DNA of 47,500 bases from Neocallimastix lanati (nom. inval.). Its lineage: Eukaryota > Neocallimastigomycota > Neocallimastigomycetes > Neocallimastigales > Neocallimastigaceae. The notes under the pieces are model-generated. The model did no database searches, was not told where the DNA came from, and was given only the letters and a program-made list of their open reading frames with translations. A program made the position numbers and the translations under genes. The DNA lies in assembly GCA_016946835.1 (NCBI GenBank), contig JACVTC010000006.1, positions 1,432,501 through 1,480,000 on the forward strand, written 5' to 3'. Within the stretch, counting starts at the first letter, position 1, and each line of letters starts with the position of its first letter. Below, piece after piece: positions 1 through 13,403 of this stretch.

Positions 1-590
1 TAAAAATTAATAGTTATAGATCTAATTAAAACAGTTAATTTTAATTATATTCATTCTATATTTTACTAAAATAAAATTAATTATATTAAATATTATTACA
101 ATGAAATTAAAAAAAAAAAATATATAAATTTATATAATATTTATATAATCTCAATATAAATTAAACTTTATATTGAAAAAAAAAAAAAAAAAAGTTTATT
201 TAAAGTTTATCGAAATATTTGATAAAACTATTTCGATTAATAAATCATAAGCTTAGGAACAAATTAAAAAATATATATATATATATTAATAGAAAAAAAG
301 TTTAGGAGAAAAAAAAAAAAAAATCGAAAAATAAAAATTAAATCATGATTCGAAATTTTTAATAAAAAAAAAAAGTATATATATATATCAGTGAATTATT
401 GTAATTTAAAAAAATATATATATTAAAATATTTTGAAAATTTATTATATCTATAAATATATAAAAAATTATAAAAATATATATATATATTAAAAAAAAAA
501 TAATAAAAAAATAAAAAATAGTTTCATTAAGAATAAATTGTATTAAAAAAAAAAATTAAAAGAGTATTATTTTTATTCTAAACTATTATA
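1..590. other. A/T-rich upstream region, no gene seen
   Basis: Almost pure A/T sequence with poly-A runs and short TA microsatellites. No open frame with coding-like composition is visible on either strand. The last part presumably holds the promoter and 5' UTR of the DRC8-like gene, but I recognise no defined promoter motif. Confidence 0.6.
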
Positions 591-1205
591 ATGGCAGCAA
601 AATCAAAGAAAAAGGCAGCAAGTGATGATGCTAGTAGTAAAAAAAGTAGTACACCGAATGCTAAAGCTTCTAAAGGAGGTAAAAAAGGAAAAGGAAGAAA
701 GAAGTCTGCCTCTAAAAAGTCAGAAACTTCCGAAGCTGATGTTGTTAAAGTTCAAGAAATTTCTTACTATGAAGAATTAATAAATACTGGTGATCCAGAA
801 ACTATTAAAAAAGCAAATAAAATAAAAGAAGGTTAACTTTTTTTTTTAAAAAAAAAAAAAAAAAAAAAATTATTTTCAAAAATATATATACATTTATAAG
901 AAAAATTGATAGTATATATTTAAAAAAGAAAAAAAAAAATATAGAAATTAAATAATGCCAAAAATATTATTATAATATATAAATTCCGAAATATTTATAA
1001 TCAAGATACTAAACTTTTATTTTCATTAATTCTTATATATAAATTTTTAGCCTTTAGTTTATTTGATCCTTCTCAAAATGAAACATGTGATGGTATTAAA
1101 CATTAATAACAGTATATAATAATGAATAGAAAAAAAAATTAAATTCATGTTACTAATACATTTTTTAATTAAATAATAATGTTATAAATTATTGTATAAT
1201 ATACA

Positions 1206-1254
<49 letters not shown>

Positions 1255-2287
1255 AAAGGAAGTAGGAACTATTATGAGATCATTAGGAATATTTCCAAAT
1301 GAATCTCAATTACATACATTAATAAATGAGGTAAATATAAATCTGTGAAAAAAAAAAAATTCTTTTTTTTTTTTTTTAGTTGTATATCTTAATAAATATA
1401 ATTGATGATAATTAATGACTAAAGTTTAAAAACAATATCACCGTAGCAAAAATAGAAATAAATAAAATAAAAAAAAAATAGAATAAAAAAAAAATAGAAT
1501 AAAAATATAAATATTAAATATTAAATATTTTTTAATTTTCATATATGTTGCTCTATATAAATAATGCACTAAAATGTATGTTCATATTTATTAATAGATG
1601 AGTGATGAAAAGCAACCTGGTTTTGTTAGTTTTAATAAATTTTTAAAAGCAATATTTAAAATATATCAAACTCAATACCTTCCGGCTGATGATAATAAGC
1701 TATGGAGAGTTTTCAAAGTAATAAAAATATAATATATATATAATTTTAAAATAACATAATAAAAATAAAATATATATATATATATAAATTCTTTCCATCT
1801 CTTTATTTTTATTTTTTTTCCTATTATTAAACTTATACTTAATGAATTTTTTTTTTAGGTTCTTGATCCCGAAGAAAAAGGTTATTTAACCAAAGATGAA
1901 CTTATTAATTTCCTTACCTCTGAAGGTGAACCATTTAATGAAGAAGGTAGTTAAAAAGAAATCATTTTTCAAATATTCTTTTTTATATATAAACATCTAA
2001 AATCTTTAGTTATTTTTTTTTATTTAAAAAAAAAAAACTAATAAATAATAATTATTATAATATATAATAATAATAATATAGAATTGGAATCAATTAAAAC
2101 GTCTTATTTAAATAATGATGAAGAAAGATTTATATATTCAGGTATTTCATTAATAATCCATAATTATTTTATATATTATGTATTTATTGTATATAGTAAA
2201 AGGTTATTAACTTCATTTTTATAATTATTATTATCAATAATAGATTACATTAAAGACTTGTCAAAACTGAGAAAAAGAATTTTTTAA
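591..2287 (+). CDS. DRC8: DRC8/EFCAB2-like EF-hand protein of the dynein regulatory complex
   Basis: Seven exons joined by GT-AG introns: 591-831, 1051-1092, 1254-1330, 1598-1717, 1859-1946, 2082-2141 and 2244-2287, giving 223 residues. The first ~58 residues form a Lys/Ser/Ala-rich extension. After it come two calmodulin-like EF-hand regions. Loop 1 (about residues 86-97, DPSQNETCDEKE) is followed by the helix VGTIMRSLGIFPNE, and loop 2 (about 163-174, DPEEKGYLTKDE) by LINFLTSEGEPFNEEE. The order and wording closely resemble EFCAB2/DRC8, a small subunit of the nexin-dynein regulatory complex that links outer doublets and controls dynein in motile flagella. Loop 1 has acidic or polar ligands with Glu at position 12. 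Loop 2 has Lys at position 5, so calcium binding there is doubtful. The basic N-terminal extension is unlike the short animal proteins as I know them. Start choice: first ATG of the coding-like frame. Family assignment rests on recalled similarity; a calmodulin or centrin relative is the alternative. Confidence 0.82.
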
Positions 2288-2974
2288 AAAAATATTTGAA
2301 AAGATAGAAAATCATTTGAAAAATAATAATCATAATCATAATCATAATAAGGCTAAATAATAAATATTCATCTATTTAAATAAATAAATTTATGAATTAT
2401 AATGTATTATAATATGAAATATATATTTATTATAACTAAAACACTAGAATGCATTTAATAATTTTTTTTTTTTACAATTTAAATACCCTATGAACATTTT
2501 AATCATTGTATCTTAATTATTATAATCATTAATAAAGAAAAATAATATGTAAAATAATAAAAAAAAAACTATAATTTACAATAAATAAATATTAATATCT
2601 TTTTTTTTTTTTTTTTTAATTGTATTATATTTATATTTAAATATGATAAAATAAATATATATATATAATATGAAAGTATATACATATGTTTTTTATTACT
2701 ATTAATTTAATAATTGATATCATAAAAAAAAAAAAACATTAAACAAATTGAATAACTCGTTTTATATATCAATATATATTTATGTATGCGCATAGGTTTA
2801 TGTTTAAAGTATTTATTACTTTCAAAAATATAGTAATAAAAATTATTAACAATTAAATCTTATTGATATATATAGTAGTAGTATAATATAAAAAATAATT
2901 AAATATTATTAATAATATATTTTTATATAAATAAATAAATAAATAAAAAGCAATAATAAGTATTGATATAATTA

Positions 2975-3007
<33 letters not shown>

Positions 3008-4213
3008 GGTTAAATAAAATTAAAAAAAAAATAAATAAATAAAGAATTAAAATTAAATAATAATAAAAATAATAAAGAGAGAATTAAAAATTAAATAAAT
3101 AAAAATAAAAATAAAAATAAAAGAAATAAACATTAAATAATAATAGTAAAAAAAAAAAAATTAAAAATTAATAAAAACAATAAGAATTTTTTTTTAAAAT
3201 TTTACTTATTATTGATGGAGAATCCATAAATTTATAATATATATTATAAATTAATTTTTAGACTAAAAGAAATAAAAAAATTTTGTATAAAAGCTATAAT
3301 AATTTTAGACTAAAAGAAAAAAAAAATGTATAAAAAGTTATAATATTTAAATATTATAAATTTAATGTTAACTTTTATATATATATATATTCCTTGAAAT
3401 ATAATTTTAAATAAAATGAATATTTTTATTTTAATACAGCATTAATTTGGTATCATAAAAAAAAAAAAAATTATATATATTTATTTAAAAAATTATAATT
3501 AATATTTAAAAGATTAAAATCTATTAATTCTAATATTATAATAATATAATTGATTAAAATTTAATTAATCAAAAATTTTTATTAATTAATTCCAAAAAAA
3601 AAAAAAAATCAAAATTAAAAAATAAAATTATTCTTTTTTATTATTTTATTTTTTTTTTTTTGCTTTTTTTCTATATAAAAAACAAACAACAACGATAATA
3701 AAAAAAATAAAAAGAACTAAAAAAATAATTAAAATAATAATAATAATAATAATAAAAGGAAGTTAAAAAATAAGGTAATTAATTTAAATATATAAAAAAA
3801 AATAATATATAAATATCAAAAAAGAATTATTTTTTAAAAATATATTATTTTTTTTTGTATATCAATTCAAATTTATTTAAAAAAAAAAAAATAAAAAATA
3901 AAAATAAATTATTAATATTAGGTAAATTGTCAAATATCAATAAAGTAATTATTTAATAATTTTTTTTTTTTTTATTAATTTATAATTATAATTACTTATT
4001 CAATTTAATATTTTATATATATATATATATATAAAATAATCTATAAATTAATTATTATAAAAACCAATTTAATAATAGTAAATATTTAATATATATATAT
4101 CATAAATAAAAAAAAAAAAAATAAAAATTAATAAAATAAAATAAATAAAAATAATAATAAAAGATTAATAACAATCCTTCAAAGAAAAAGATATTAAAAA
4201 TCAATAAAAGAAA
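2288..4213. other. A/T-rich intergenic region
   Basis: About 1.9 kb of A/T sequence with (TAA)n near 2976-3006, AAATAA-type runs at 2935-3160 and poly-A or poly-T tracts. No coding-like frame or RNA gene is seen on either strand. Confidence 0.6.
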
Positions 4214-5457
4214 ATGCCTTCTTGGAATTCCCTTCAAATTATAATTGATGACCATCTTGATATCTTATTAAATAGATTAAAAGATGAAACTTTAATTGAT
4301 GGTTTCAATATTCCAAAAATAAAGGATTACTATCCTTGTATTCTTACCTTTTTTGCATTCTTTTCAATTATATACCTTTCATTAGATCCACTTTTCAAAA
4401 AAATTTGGAAGAATAAATATTATCTTAAATTGAATGGTTTTAAAAGAACTGATTGGAACTCTAGAGTTGTTGCTTTTATTCATGCCCTTATTATAAATGC
4501 CTTCTGTATTTCTTTAATTGCTAAATATGGTTTTCCTTGGAACAAAACTGAAAATGATTATAATGACAAAGAAGTTGATTTATATTATAAAGCCATTTCA
4601 ATTTCTCTTGGGTAATTAGTATTATTATTTTTTCTTTAATTTCATATAAAATAATTTAGTTTATATAATAAAAATATTTACATTTAGAAAATATTATATA
4701 ATATAATTTATTTATATATTTATATTATTATAATTATCATTATTATTTTAATATCAAAATTTTACAATGTACTTATAAAAATAATATAACTATGTAAATG
4801 TAACAAAAAAATAAAAAAAAAAAAATTTAGATATTTCATGTGGGATATTATTTACAGTGTATATTATGTTAAACAAGGAGGAATTGGTTTTGCTATTCAT
4901 GGTGTTTGTGCCTTCTTAATTTATATCTTCACATTTGTAAGTTATAATAATAAATATATTATAAAATTTATATAACATTTAATTATATATATTAAATTTT
5001 GTGAATATATAAATATATATTTATTATTTATTTATTTAGAGATACCATGTTCTTGGTCACTATGCTATTTTATTTTTAAATTATGAAATTAGTGTAAGAA
5101 TCATTTATTTATTTATTTTTTCTTTTTCTATTAAATAATAAATTTTAGTTGATTAGAACTTATAATAATAATAATAATAATAATTGTTGTAATTAAATCA
5201 TTTTATTTTGATTATATATTATATATCAAAAATAAAAAAAAAAAATAAAATAAAATAAAAATAAAAAACTAGACTATTTTTTTGAACATTTACTGGATCT
5301 TAGATAAATTAAATAAAACTGGATCTATTTTACAACTTGTTAATGCATTCCTTTTATTAGTAGCTTTCTTTACAGTTAGAATTGCATTTGGAACTGTTTC
5401 TATTTTTAGATTATTATGTATGTTATATATATATATATATATATATAAGAGATATCA

Positions 5458-5495
<38 letters not shown>

Positions 5496-5707
5496 AATCA
5501 AGATCTATAGTAAATTATTTAACATAATAAATTTTGTTTTATATTATTTTCATTTATTCATTTATTATTATTATTTATTTTTTATACAATAAAGATGATC
5601 TCTTTTTCAGAAGTAAAATTTGCCCAATTTATCTTAGTTTGTATTTTACCATCAATATTATAATTATGCAATGCTTAAACTATGTCTGGTTCTATAAGAT
5701 GATTAAA

Positions 5708-5757
<50 letters not shown>

Positions 5758-5782
5758 TTTAATTTATATTATTATTTATTAT

Positions 5783-5823
<41 letters not shown>

Positions 5824-6030
5824 TTTTTAAATATATATATAATTTATTTAATATTAATACATAAATAAATATTTTTATTTTTATTTTTATTTTTATTTTT
5901 ATAATTCTATTTTATAGCCGTATTAAAACATTTCCCAGGTACTTCAGAGCCAAAATCAAAGCCAGAATCAAAAGGAAAATCACCATCAAAAAAGACTAAG
6001 GGAAAAAAATCAACTAAAAAGATTGATTAA
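4214..6030 (+). CDS. TLC-domain (TRAM-LAG1-CLN8) multi-pass membrane protein, TLCD4/TMEM56-like
   Basis: Six exons in consistent phase: 4214-4611, 4831-4936, 5040-5093, 5273-5417, 5595-5708 and 5918-6030, giving 309 residues. For exon 5 the acceptor after AAAG at 5594 is chosen because the downstream TTTTTCAG acceptor would create an in-frame stop. Hydrophobic segments lie near residues 40-58, 86-105, 130-165, 170-185 and through exons 4-5. The motif RTDWNSRVVAFIHAL (about residues 77-91) is the signature I associate with TLCD/TMEM56 proteins (a Lys/Arg-x-x-x-WNSR segment followed by a His-bearing helix). A YHVLGHYA motif follows in exon 3. The family is thought to act in lipid handling at the ER or plasma membrane; the exact substrate cannot be read here. 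The C-terminus (about residues 272-309) is a hydrophilic Lys/Ser/Pro-rich tail, presumably cytosolic. A ceramide-synthase (LAG1) role is less likely because the typical Lag1 HH motif is absent. Confidence 0.75.
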
Positions 6031-6056
6031 TCAAATATTAATTATAAAAACAATAT

Positions 6057-6095
<39 letters not shown>

Positions 6096-6152
6096 TTCTA
6101 TATAAATTATAAACATTTATTTAAAATTTATAATTTATATATATTAATACTT

Positions 6153-6183
<31 letters not shown>

Positions 6184-6560
6184 TCTTTATATTTATATAA
6201 TATCATTTAATAGTGTTTAAAAAAAATTATAATAATAAAATAAAGTAAAATTTTAATAAAATCGTTATAAATTAAAAAATAATAAATTTATAATTTATAT
6301 ATATTAATACTTTCTTTATTTTTATGTAATATCATTTAATAGTGTTTAAAAGAAAAAATTATAATAATAAAATAAAGTAAAATTTTAATAAAACAATTAT
6401 AAATTAAATAATAATAATAATGATGATGATGATGATGATGATAATAATAATAATAATAATATTTCTATTTATAATTTTTTTTTTTTTGCTGTATATTGAA
6501 TTTTTTTTCATCTTTTTTTTTTTCCATTATGAAATACCATTCAATGGTATATTGCGAAAG

Positions 6561-6619
<59 letters not shown>

Positions 6620-6662
6620 TATATTCATATATTCATTTTATAATAATTGCATTCTATATTGG

Positions 6663-6707
<45 letters not shown>

Positions 6708-6904
6708 ATTTAATAATTAATTGGTAAAAAATACTAAATTATTAAGAAGAATAAAGGTTAAAAATTAAAAAAAAGATAGGAAAATTTTTAATATCTAAAT
6801 AAATTCGTAAATAAATAAATTGAAAAATAATACATTGGAAAAATAAAAATAAATTGAAATTAAATTATTAAAAGATTACTATAAGATATTGTTTATCTAT
6901 TTTT

Positions 6905-6950
<46 letters not shown>

Positions 6951-8405
6951 GTAATAGTAATAATAATAATTTATTGATATTATTATTATATAATGACAGA
7001 AAACAAAATGGATTATATATATATATATATAATTATATTTATAATTTTTTTTTAGTTCAATATTTCTATATTTTTTATCTTAATATGTAATGATAGGAGC
7101 ATATCATAAATATAAATAGTTCATGATCATCCTTAAATACTAAAAAAAAAAAAAAAAGACATAAAAAATATTAAAAAATTAATTTAATTTATTCTGTTAT
7201 TACATGTGAACATGCGAACCCAAAAATTTAGATTAAATTCAAACCTGGAAATATTTAATACTGGATAAATACCATTATTTTAAATCCATAGTAAATTATT
7301 ATAAATTAAAAACAAATAGAATAATTGGATTTACCTTCTTTGAATTTACTTTTACTTATATATTTATATATCTTAGATTATATATATATATATATATACT
7401 TTTTATATATTATTACATCTCTTATTATTGTTGATATTAAATTTTAATTTCTGTCTTTAAAATTATTAGATTATACAGAATTAGTAACATTAAACATTTC
7501 TATTAGATAATCGAAAAAACTAATAATAGCTACTTAAAATATATATAAATAATAATAATATTAAAAATAATAAAAATAAATTATTTATTAAATAAATTGT
7601 ATATTAATGGATAAAATTTATGGATTTTATTAAAAAGACAGGAAATATTATTTAAATATTTAAATATACAATATAATGGACCTAATGAAAACTAAATTTA
7701 AAATAAAAAAAAAAAAAAACTATTTTATATATAAAAAAAAAATAATGCAAAAATAAGAAAATTTATATTTATATTATTTATATATATTTATTAATATAAA
7801 AATTGACATGGCGTGTATTATCACATGATATTTTAATATTTAATTTTATAGTATTTTAAAGAAATTTTAGTGGTTATATTTTTGTTTTAATTTATTATAT
7901 TAAAATTATGTGGCTTATATATACTATTTTTTTTACAAAAGGGGTATTTTTTGTTTTTTTTTTAAAAAAAATTTTTAAAGTTTAAAAAATTCAATTATAT
8001 TCAAAAGGAAAAACTCACTATTTTTTTTTTTTTTTTTATTTTATTAAAGAAAAAAGAAATTTATAAAAAGATTTTAAAAAAAATTACTTATTCATTCTTA
8101 ATATATAATAATTCATTAATAATTATTAAGACGAATTTCTATGAAGTATTTTATTATATAAGAAAAGTAAAACCAAAATACACTAAAATAAGTAATATTC
8201 TCATTTTATTTATTTATTTTTTTTTTTTTTTTTTTTTGAAGATTAAATTAAGGTATACCAAATTATATTGTATAATGTAATTTCATTCGTACTGTTCAAT
8301 AATTTTATAAAATAATAAAAGTTTAACTTTATGAAATTCAATATTCTTATTTATATAAATATATATTTATAAAGAATTTTAACTTTTCTTAAATTTTGAA
8401 CCAAA
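6031..8405. other. A/T-rich intergenic region before RPA1
   Basis: Contains a tandem duplication (listed separately), an ATG/ATA microsatellite at 6419-6461, long poly-A runs at 6560-6588 and 6665-6705, a TAA/TAG microsatellite at 6909-6970 and no convincing coding frame. The stretch 7790-8400 is slightly less repetitive and probably holds the RPA1 promoter and 5' UTR. No specific element can be supported. Confidence 0.55.
6124..6417. repeat. Tandem duplication, 160-bp period
   Basis: The segment starting AAATTTATAATTTATATATA at 6124 recurs at 6284. Both copies then carry TATCATTTAATAGTGTTTAA, followed by an A-rich segment with AATAAAGTAAAATTTTAATA. Copy 1 is longer because of a poly-T tract of about 30 nt (6153-6182). 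The copies differ by a few substitutions and indels. They lie just downstream of the TLC gene stop, so this is probably a local duplication of its 3' flank. Confidence 0.85.
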
Positions 8406-10954
8406 ATGGCAGCTCAATTAACCAGAAATTTCATTGAAGCATTGTATAAAAATGACTATTCACATTTTGAAAATCCGGTAGTGCAAGTTTTAAATATTAA
8501 AACGACACAATCAAATGCCTATAGGTAAAAATTAATACTAAGTAGGACTAGTAACAAAAATGAAATAAATTATGAAATTATAGTTAATTCAAAAATTAAA
8601 ATAAAAAAATAAATAAATGAAATTAAATAATAAATAAATTCAAAAAATTCTAAAAATAAACAAATATTTATATATATATATGTATATTCAGATAATTTAA
8701 AAGAGAAAATATATATATATATACATATATATTGACTAATGATTATTATAAATATATAATTATATTAGAGTGCTCATTTCTGATGGTATATACTTTATGA
8801 GTTGTAAGTTTCAAAATGAATTTAAAAAATTTTTAAAAAATATTCTTTAATAAATACCTTTATAAAAATAATAATAATAATAATAATAATGATAATAATT
8901 AAAATTTTCTTTCATATTTTATCAAAAAAAAAAAAAAAAAAAGGTTTAACGTCTTCACTACTTATGGAGCAAACAAGTCATATTAAAAAGAATTCATTAA
9001 TCAAAATTAAAAAATGCATTTCTAACAAAATTCATACCAAAAAGTAAATAACATATTAAAACCACAAATATATATATATATTTATTAAAATATATTAAAA
9101 CTACAAAAATATATATATATATATATTAAAATAAATGTTATATAAATTATTATTATATTGATATTAACAAAATATAATTCTAATATTAAAATAATAAAAT
9201 AATTAAAACAAAAAAAAAAAAAAAAAAAAAAAAAAAAGAATTACTACAATTTTTGGTATTTTATTGGATTTTGACGTACTACCATATGAAAATTTAGAAA
9301 AAATTAGTAATCCTAAAAATATTCAAGAAGTATTTCCACCAAGTACAGTTAATGGTTATTCAACAAATGATTATGACCAATTAGACAAGGATAATAACAA
9401 TTCCAATAATAACAATAATAATAAGGATAATAATAAGGATAATAAAGATAATGATAATAGTGATATTGATAACATCGATAATAGTCAATCTTACTATAAC
9501 ATTTTGCCAATTAAATGTTTAACTCCATATCAAAATCGGTAAATCGAACGAATTTATATGTGTTAAAATAATATTAGAAGTGCTTTTATTAAATATATAA
9601 ATATATATATATATATTTATATATTTATAATTTAAAATTTATATTAAATATATTTAAAAGCTGGACCATTTGTGCCAAAGCTATAAATAAATCAAAAATA
9701 AGATATTGGAGTAATTCCCGTGGAGAAGGCAAACTTTTTTCAGTTGTATTTATGGACGATTCGGTAATATATTCAATCTATTTATTTTAATTAAAAATTA
9801 TTATAAAAATAATTATTTTAATTGTTGTTGTTATTTATTATTTATTATTCTTATTATTCTTATTATTATATTTATTATTATTATAATTATTATGATTATA
9901 TGAAAACTAAAGACTAATATACTTTATGTACTAAAACATAAAATAGAGTGAAATTAAAGCTGCTGCTTTTAATGAATCCTGTGATTATCTATATGAAAAA
10001 ATTGAACAAGGAAAAGTAATTACTTTATTTACAAATTTATATAATATAAATATATATTTATATATTTATATTTATATAACGTTTTATTAATTCTATATCA
10101 TAAATTAAAAAGATTTATCAAATTTCAGGTGCTATTATTAAATTGGCTAATAAAAGATATAATAATTGTAATAATGATTATGAAATGGAAATGAATCTTA
10201 AAACAACCATTACTATTGTAAATATATTTATATTTAAATTAAAATATTAAATGTATATATATATATATTAATTACAATATTTTGTATTTTTATTGTTGTT
10301 GTTGTTGTTAATGTTGTTATTATTATTGTTATTATTATTATTTTATTTATATTTTTATTTATATTTTTATTTATATTTATATTTTTTATTTTATTTTTAT
10401 TATATTTTTTTTTTATTTTTATTATTTTATTATTTTATTATTTTATTATTAAAATTTTTAGAATAAAAATCATACTTTTGATCCAAAAATGCATTATTCC
10501 TTTGTTCCACTCAACCAATTAATGAATTATGAAAAGGATTCAGTTATTGGTAGGCTTAAAAAAAAAATTGGAAATTCTATATTAAAATTGAAAAAATAAA
10601 ATAAAATAAAATAAAATAACAATTAAAATAAAATAGAAATAATAGAAAAATAAATAGAATAGTAGGAGTAGCGACGATAATAATAAAAATTATAAATTTT
10701 AATAGTAATTTTAGTAATAAAAAATAATAATAGTAATAATAATAGAAATATTAATAAATATAATAATGTAAATAAATATAAATTATTAAAGATGTTATTG
10801 GGGTTGTTGATGAAGTCAATGAAATATCGGAGTCAACTTCAAAAGCAACTAATATACCAGTAAGTAAATTTTTAATTATCAAAAATTTAAAATTTAGTAA
10901 AAAATAATAAATAGATAATAATAAATAAATAATATTATTATTATTAAATGTAAA

Positions 10955-10987
<33 letters not shown>

Positions 10988-11016
10988 TATATTTACATAT
11001 AAAATATATATGTAAA

Positions 11017-11049
<33 letters not shown>

Positions 11050-11634
11050 TATATTTACATATAAAATATATATGTAAAATATATATATATATCATTAATC
11101 AATATAAAGATTCAAAGACGTGATATTTATATTGTTGATGATACTGAATATAAAGTAAGAGTTACTTTATGGAATAAGCATGCAAAAGAAATTAATTTTG
11201 AAACTAAATCTGTAGTTGCCTTTAAAACAATTAGAGTTAGCGATTTTGGAGGAAGAACATTATCAGTATTATCTTCTACTATAATTACCCTTAATCCTGA
11301 TATTAATGAATCCCACAGAATTACTGGATGGTATTCTCGATATGGTGACACTGTTGACTTTAAACATTATTCAGGTTTAGGATCATATAATAGTAATATA
11401 AATGGAATGAATGGATACAAAACAATTCAACAAATATCTGATGAAAATCTTGGAAGTAGTGAAACAGTAAATATATAAATATATAAATACATATATATAT
11501 ATATTGTATTTATAAAATTATTGTATTTATAAAATTTAATAAAAAATATATATATATATATTAATTGATTAAAATAATATATTTATATATATTGTATTAA
11601 ATTATTATTATTTTTTTTTTTTTTTTTTTTTTAT

Positions 11635-11665
<31 letters not shown>

Positions 11666-12402
11666 TACTAAAAATAAAAATACTAATAATAATAAAGTCT
11701 GATTACTTTAATATTATTGGAACCATTTCCTATATTAAAAAAGAGAATTTTGCATATCCAGCTTGTCCAAATGATGGTTGTAGCAGAAAGGTGATCGAAG
11801 AAGAGGATGGTTGGAGATGTGAAAGATGTTGTCAATCCTATCCAAAACCAAATTACAAGTAAAATTTAAAATATATATTTAAAGTTTTAATTTTTAATTT
11901 TTTGTTTTAATTTTTATTTTTTAGTTTTAATTTTTTGTTTTAACTTTTATTTTTTAGTTTTAATTTTTGGTTTTTAGTTTTAATTTTTAATTTTTAGTTT
12001 TAATTTTAAGTTTTAGTTTTAATTTTTAATTTTTGTTTTAATTAAGTTTTAGTTTTAATTTTTGGTTTTTAGTTTTAATTTTAAGTTTTAGATTTTAGTT
12101 TTTAGTTTTTAGTTTTAATTTTTAATTTAGTTTTAGTTTTTGTTTGTTTGTTTGTTTGTTTGTTATGTTTATTTATAATTTATACTAATTATTTGAAAAT
12201 AAATCTTATATATTATTATAATAATATAATAGATATATTTTAAATATAAATATCTTAGATCATACTGGTAATCAATATGTAACATTCTTTAATGATATTG
12301 CTGAAAAATTAATTGGTTTTAAAGCTCAAAGACTTATGGAAATCAAAGTATTTATATATATATATATATATATATTTATTTAATATTTAAGTATATATAT
12401 AT

Positions 12403-12477
<75 letters not shown>

Positions 12478-12873
12478 TATTTAAAAAAAAAAAAAAAAGG
12501 AAACCGAAATAAATGAATTCAACAGTATATTAGATAAAATTACTTTGCAAAAATATGATTTCAGAATTAGAGCCAAAACTGAAAGTTTTAATGTAAATTT
12601 TAAAGTTAAAAAAAAAAATATATATACATATATATATTAAATATATATATTATAAATAAAAATAATAATAATAATAATATTGATAATAATGATAATAATA
12701 ATTGTATATATATTATAAATGAAATGTCAATTCTAAAATATATAACTATATATATATAGGATAAACCTACATTCAGATGTTTTGCCGTAAAAGTAAAACC
12801 AGTTAACTATAAACTTCAAATTAAAAATAATATAAATTCAATTAATAAATTAATGAATGAATTAAAATTTTAA
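8406..12873 (+). CDS. RPA1: Replication protein A large subunit (RPA1/RPA70)
   Basis: Fourteen phase-consistent exons: 8406-8524, 8769-8803, 8944-9043, 9239-9538, 9661-9763, 9947-10015, 10113-10217, 10462-10549, 10792-10859, 11110-11466, 11698-11858, 12233-12347, 12500-12592 and 12760-12873. They give 608 residues, close to the ~616 of animal RPA1. This is the large subunit of the heterotrimeric single-stranded-DNA-binding complex used in replication, repair and recombination in the nucleus. Order: N-terminal OB fold (1 to about 110), a flexible Asn/Asp/Lys-rich linker (about 130-165), DBD-A (from SLTPYQ-like [12 protein letters not shown] at about 178), DBD-B and DBD-C. Base-stacking aromatics known in the human protein have counterparts F227, Y258 (Phe in human), W350 and F375 ([12 protein letters not shown]). 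The DBD-C zinc site C471-x4-C476-x12-C489-x2-C492 is intact. The C-terminal helix for trimer formation is present. The oddity is a low-complexity polyasparagine linker, consistent with the A-rich genome. Confidence 0.97.
10960..11092. repeat. 62-bp tandem duplication in RPA1 intron 9
   Basis: GTATGTATATATTTACAT with flanking TA repeats occurs at 10981 and again at 11043, giving two near-identical 62-bp units. Both lie wholly inside the intron between the exons ending at 10859 and starting at 11110, so the duplication does not affect coding. Confidence 0.85.
11880..12163. repeat. T-rich degenerate repeat (TTTTTAGTTTTAA)n and (TTTG)n in RPA1 intron 11
   Basis: The plus strand carries many imperfect copies of a TTTTTAGTTTTAA-like unit, ending in a TTTG tetranucleotide run at about 12138-12163. 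The whole array is inside the 374-nt intron between exons 11 and 12. Confidence 0.8.
12399..12478. repeat. (TTTA)n microsatellite in RPA1 intron 12
   Basis: About twenty consecutive TTTA units immediately precede a poly-A run and the AG acceptor of exon 13 (12500). Confidence 0.85.
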
Positions 12874-13364
12874 AAAGTCATATATTACAAATTTATAATT
12901 AATAACACTACTATCTTCAATAATAATTACACTAATAGTTATTCAATTTTTTTTTTTTTTTTACAAAAGTATTAATACTTTCAAAATTAAAAATTAATAC
13001 ATATTTTTTTCATTATTAAATTTTATTAATAATGAAATAGAATTTAATTTTAAATTGTTAACATTTTCTTAAAAAAAAAATTAAATAAGATTACTATCGT
13101 ATTTTTTTATTTCATTATTTTTAATATACAAAAACGTATTATCATCAACTCTTTAAAAACAAAAAAAAAAAAAAAAAAAGGTAAATTTTATCTTTCTGTA
13201 AATATATATTAATAATATTATTATTATTAATAAAATTATTAAATAAAATATAATTTAAAAAAATAATAATCATAATCATTAAACTAGTTGTGATAATGGT
13301 ATTATTAATATTTTTCTTTTTTTTTTTTTTTTTATTTCACTTTATTAGTGAAAAGACTTTTTAA

Positions 13365-13403
<39 letters not shown>

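Noticed and set aside
5601-5610. Acceptor TTTTTCAG at about 5610 for TLC exon 5
   Set aside because: Using it with the phase of exon 4 creates a TAA codon at the junction; the AAAG acceptor at 5594 keeps the frame.
7201-7260. Possible tRNA-like segment with GAACC and TTCAAACC
   Set aside because: No cloverleaf can be drawn and the T-arm spacing is wrong; ordinary intergenic sequence.
10751-11095. Minus-strand 114-residue frame
   Set aside because: It is antisense to RPA1 exon 9 and intron 9 and reads mostly through a TA-rich duplicated intron sequence.
11127-11351. Minus-strand 74-residue frame
   Set aside because: It is the shadow of RPA1 exon 10, whose sense strand has strong OB-fold homology.
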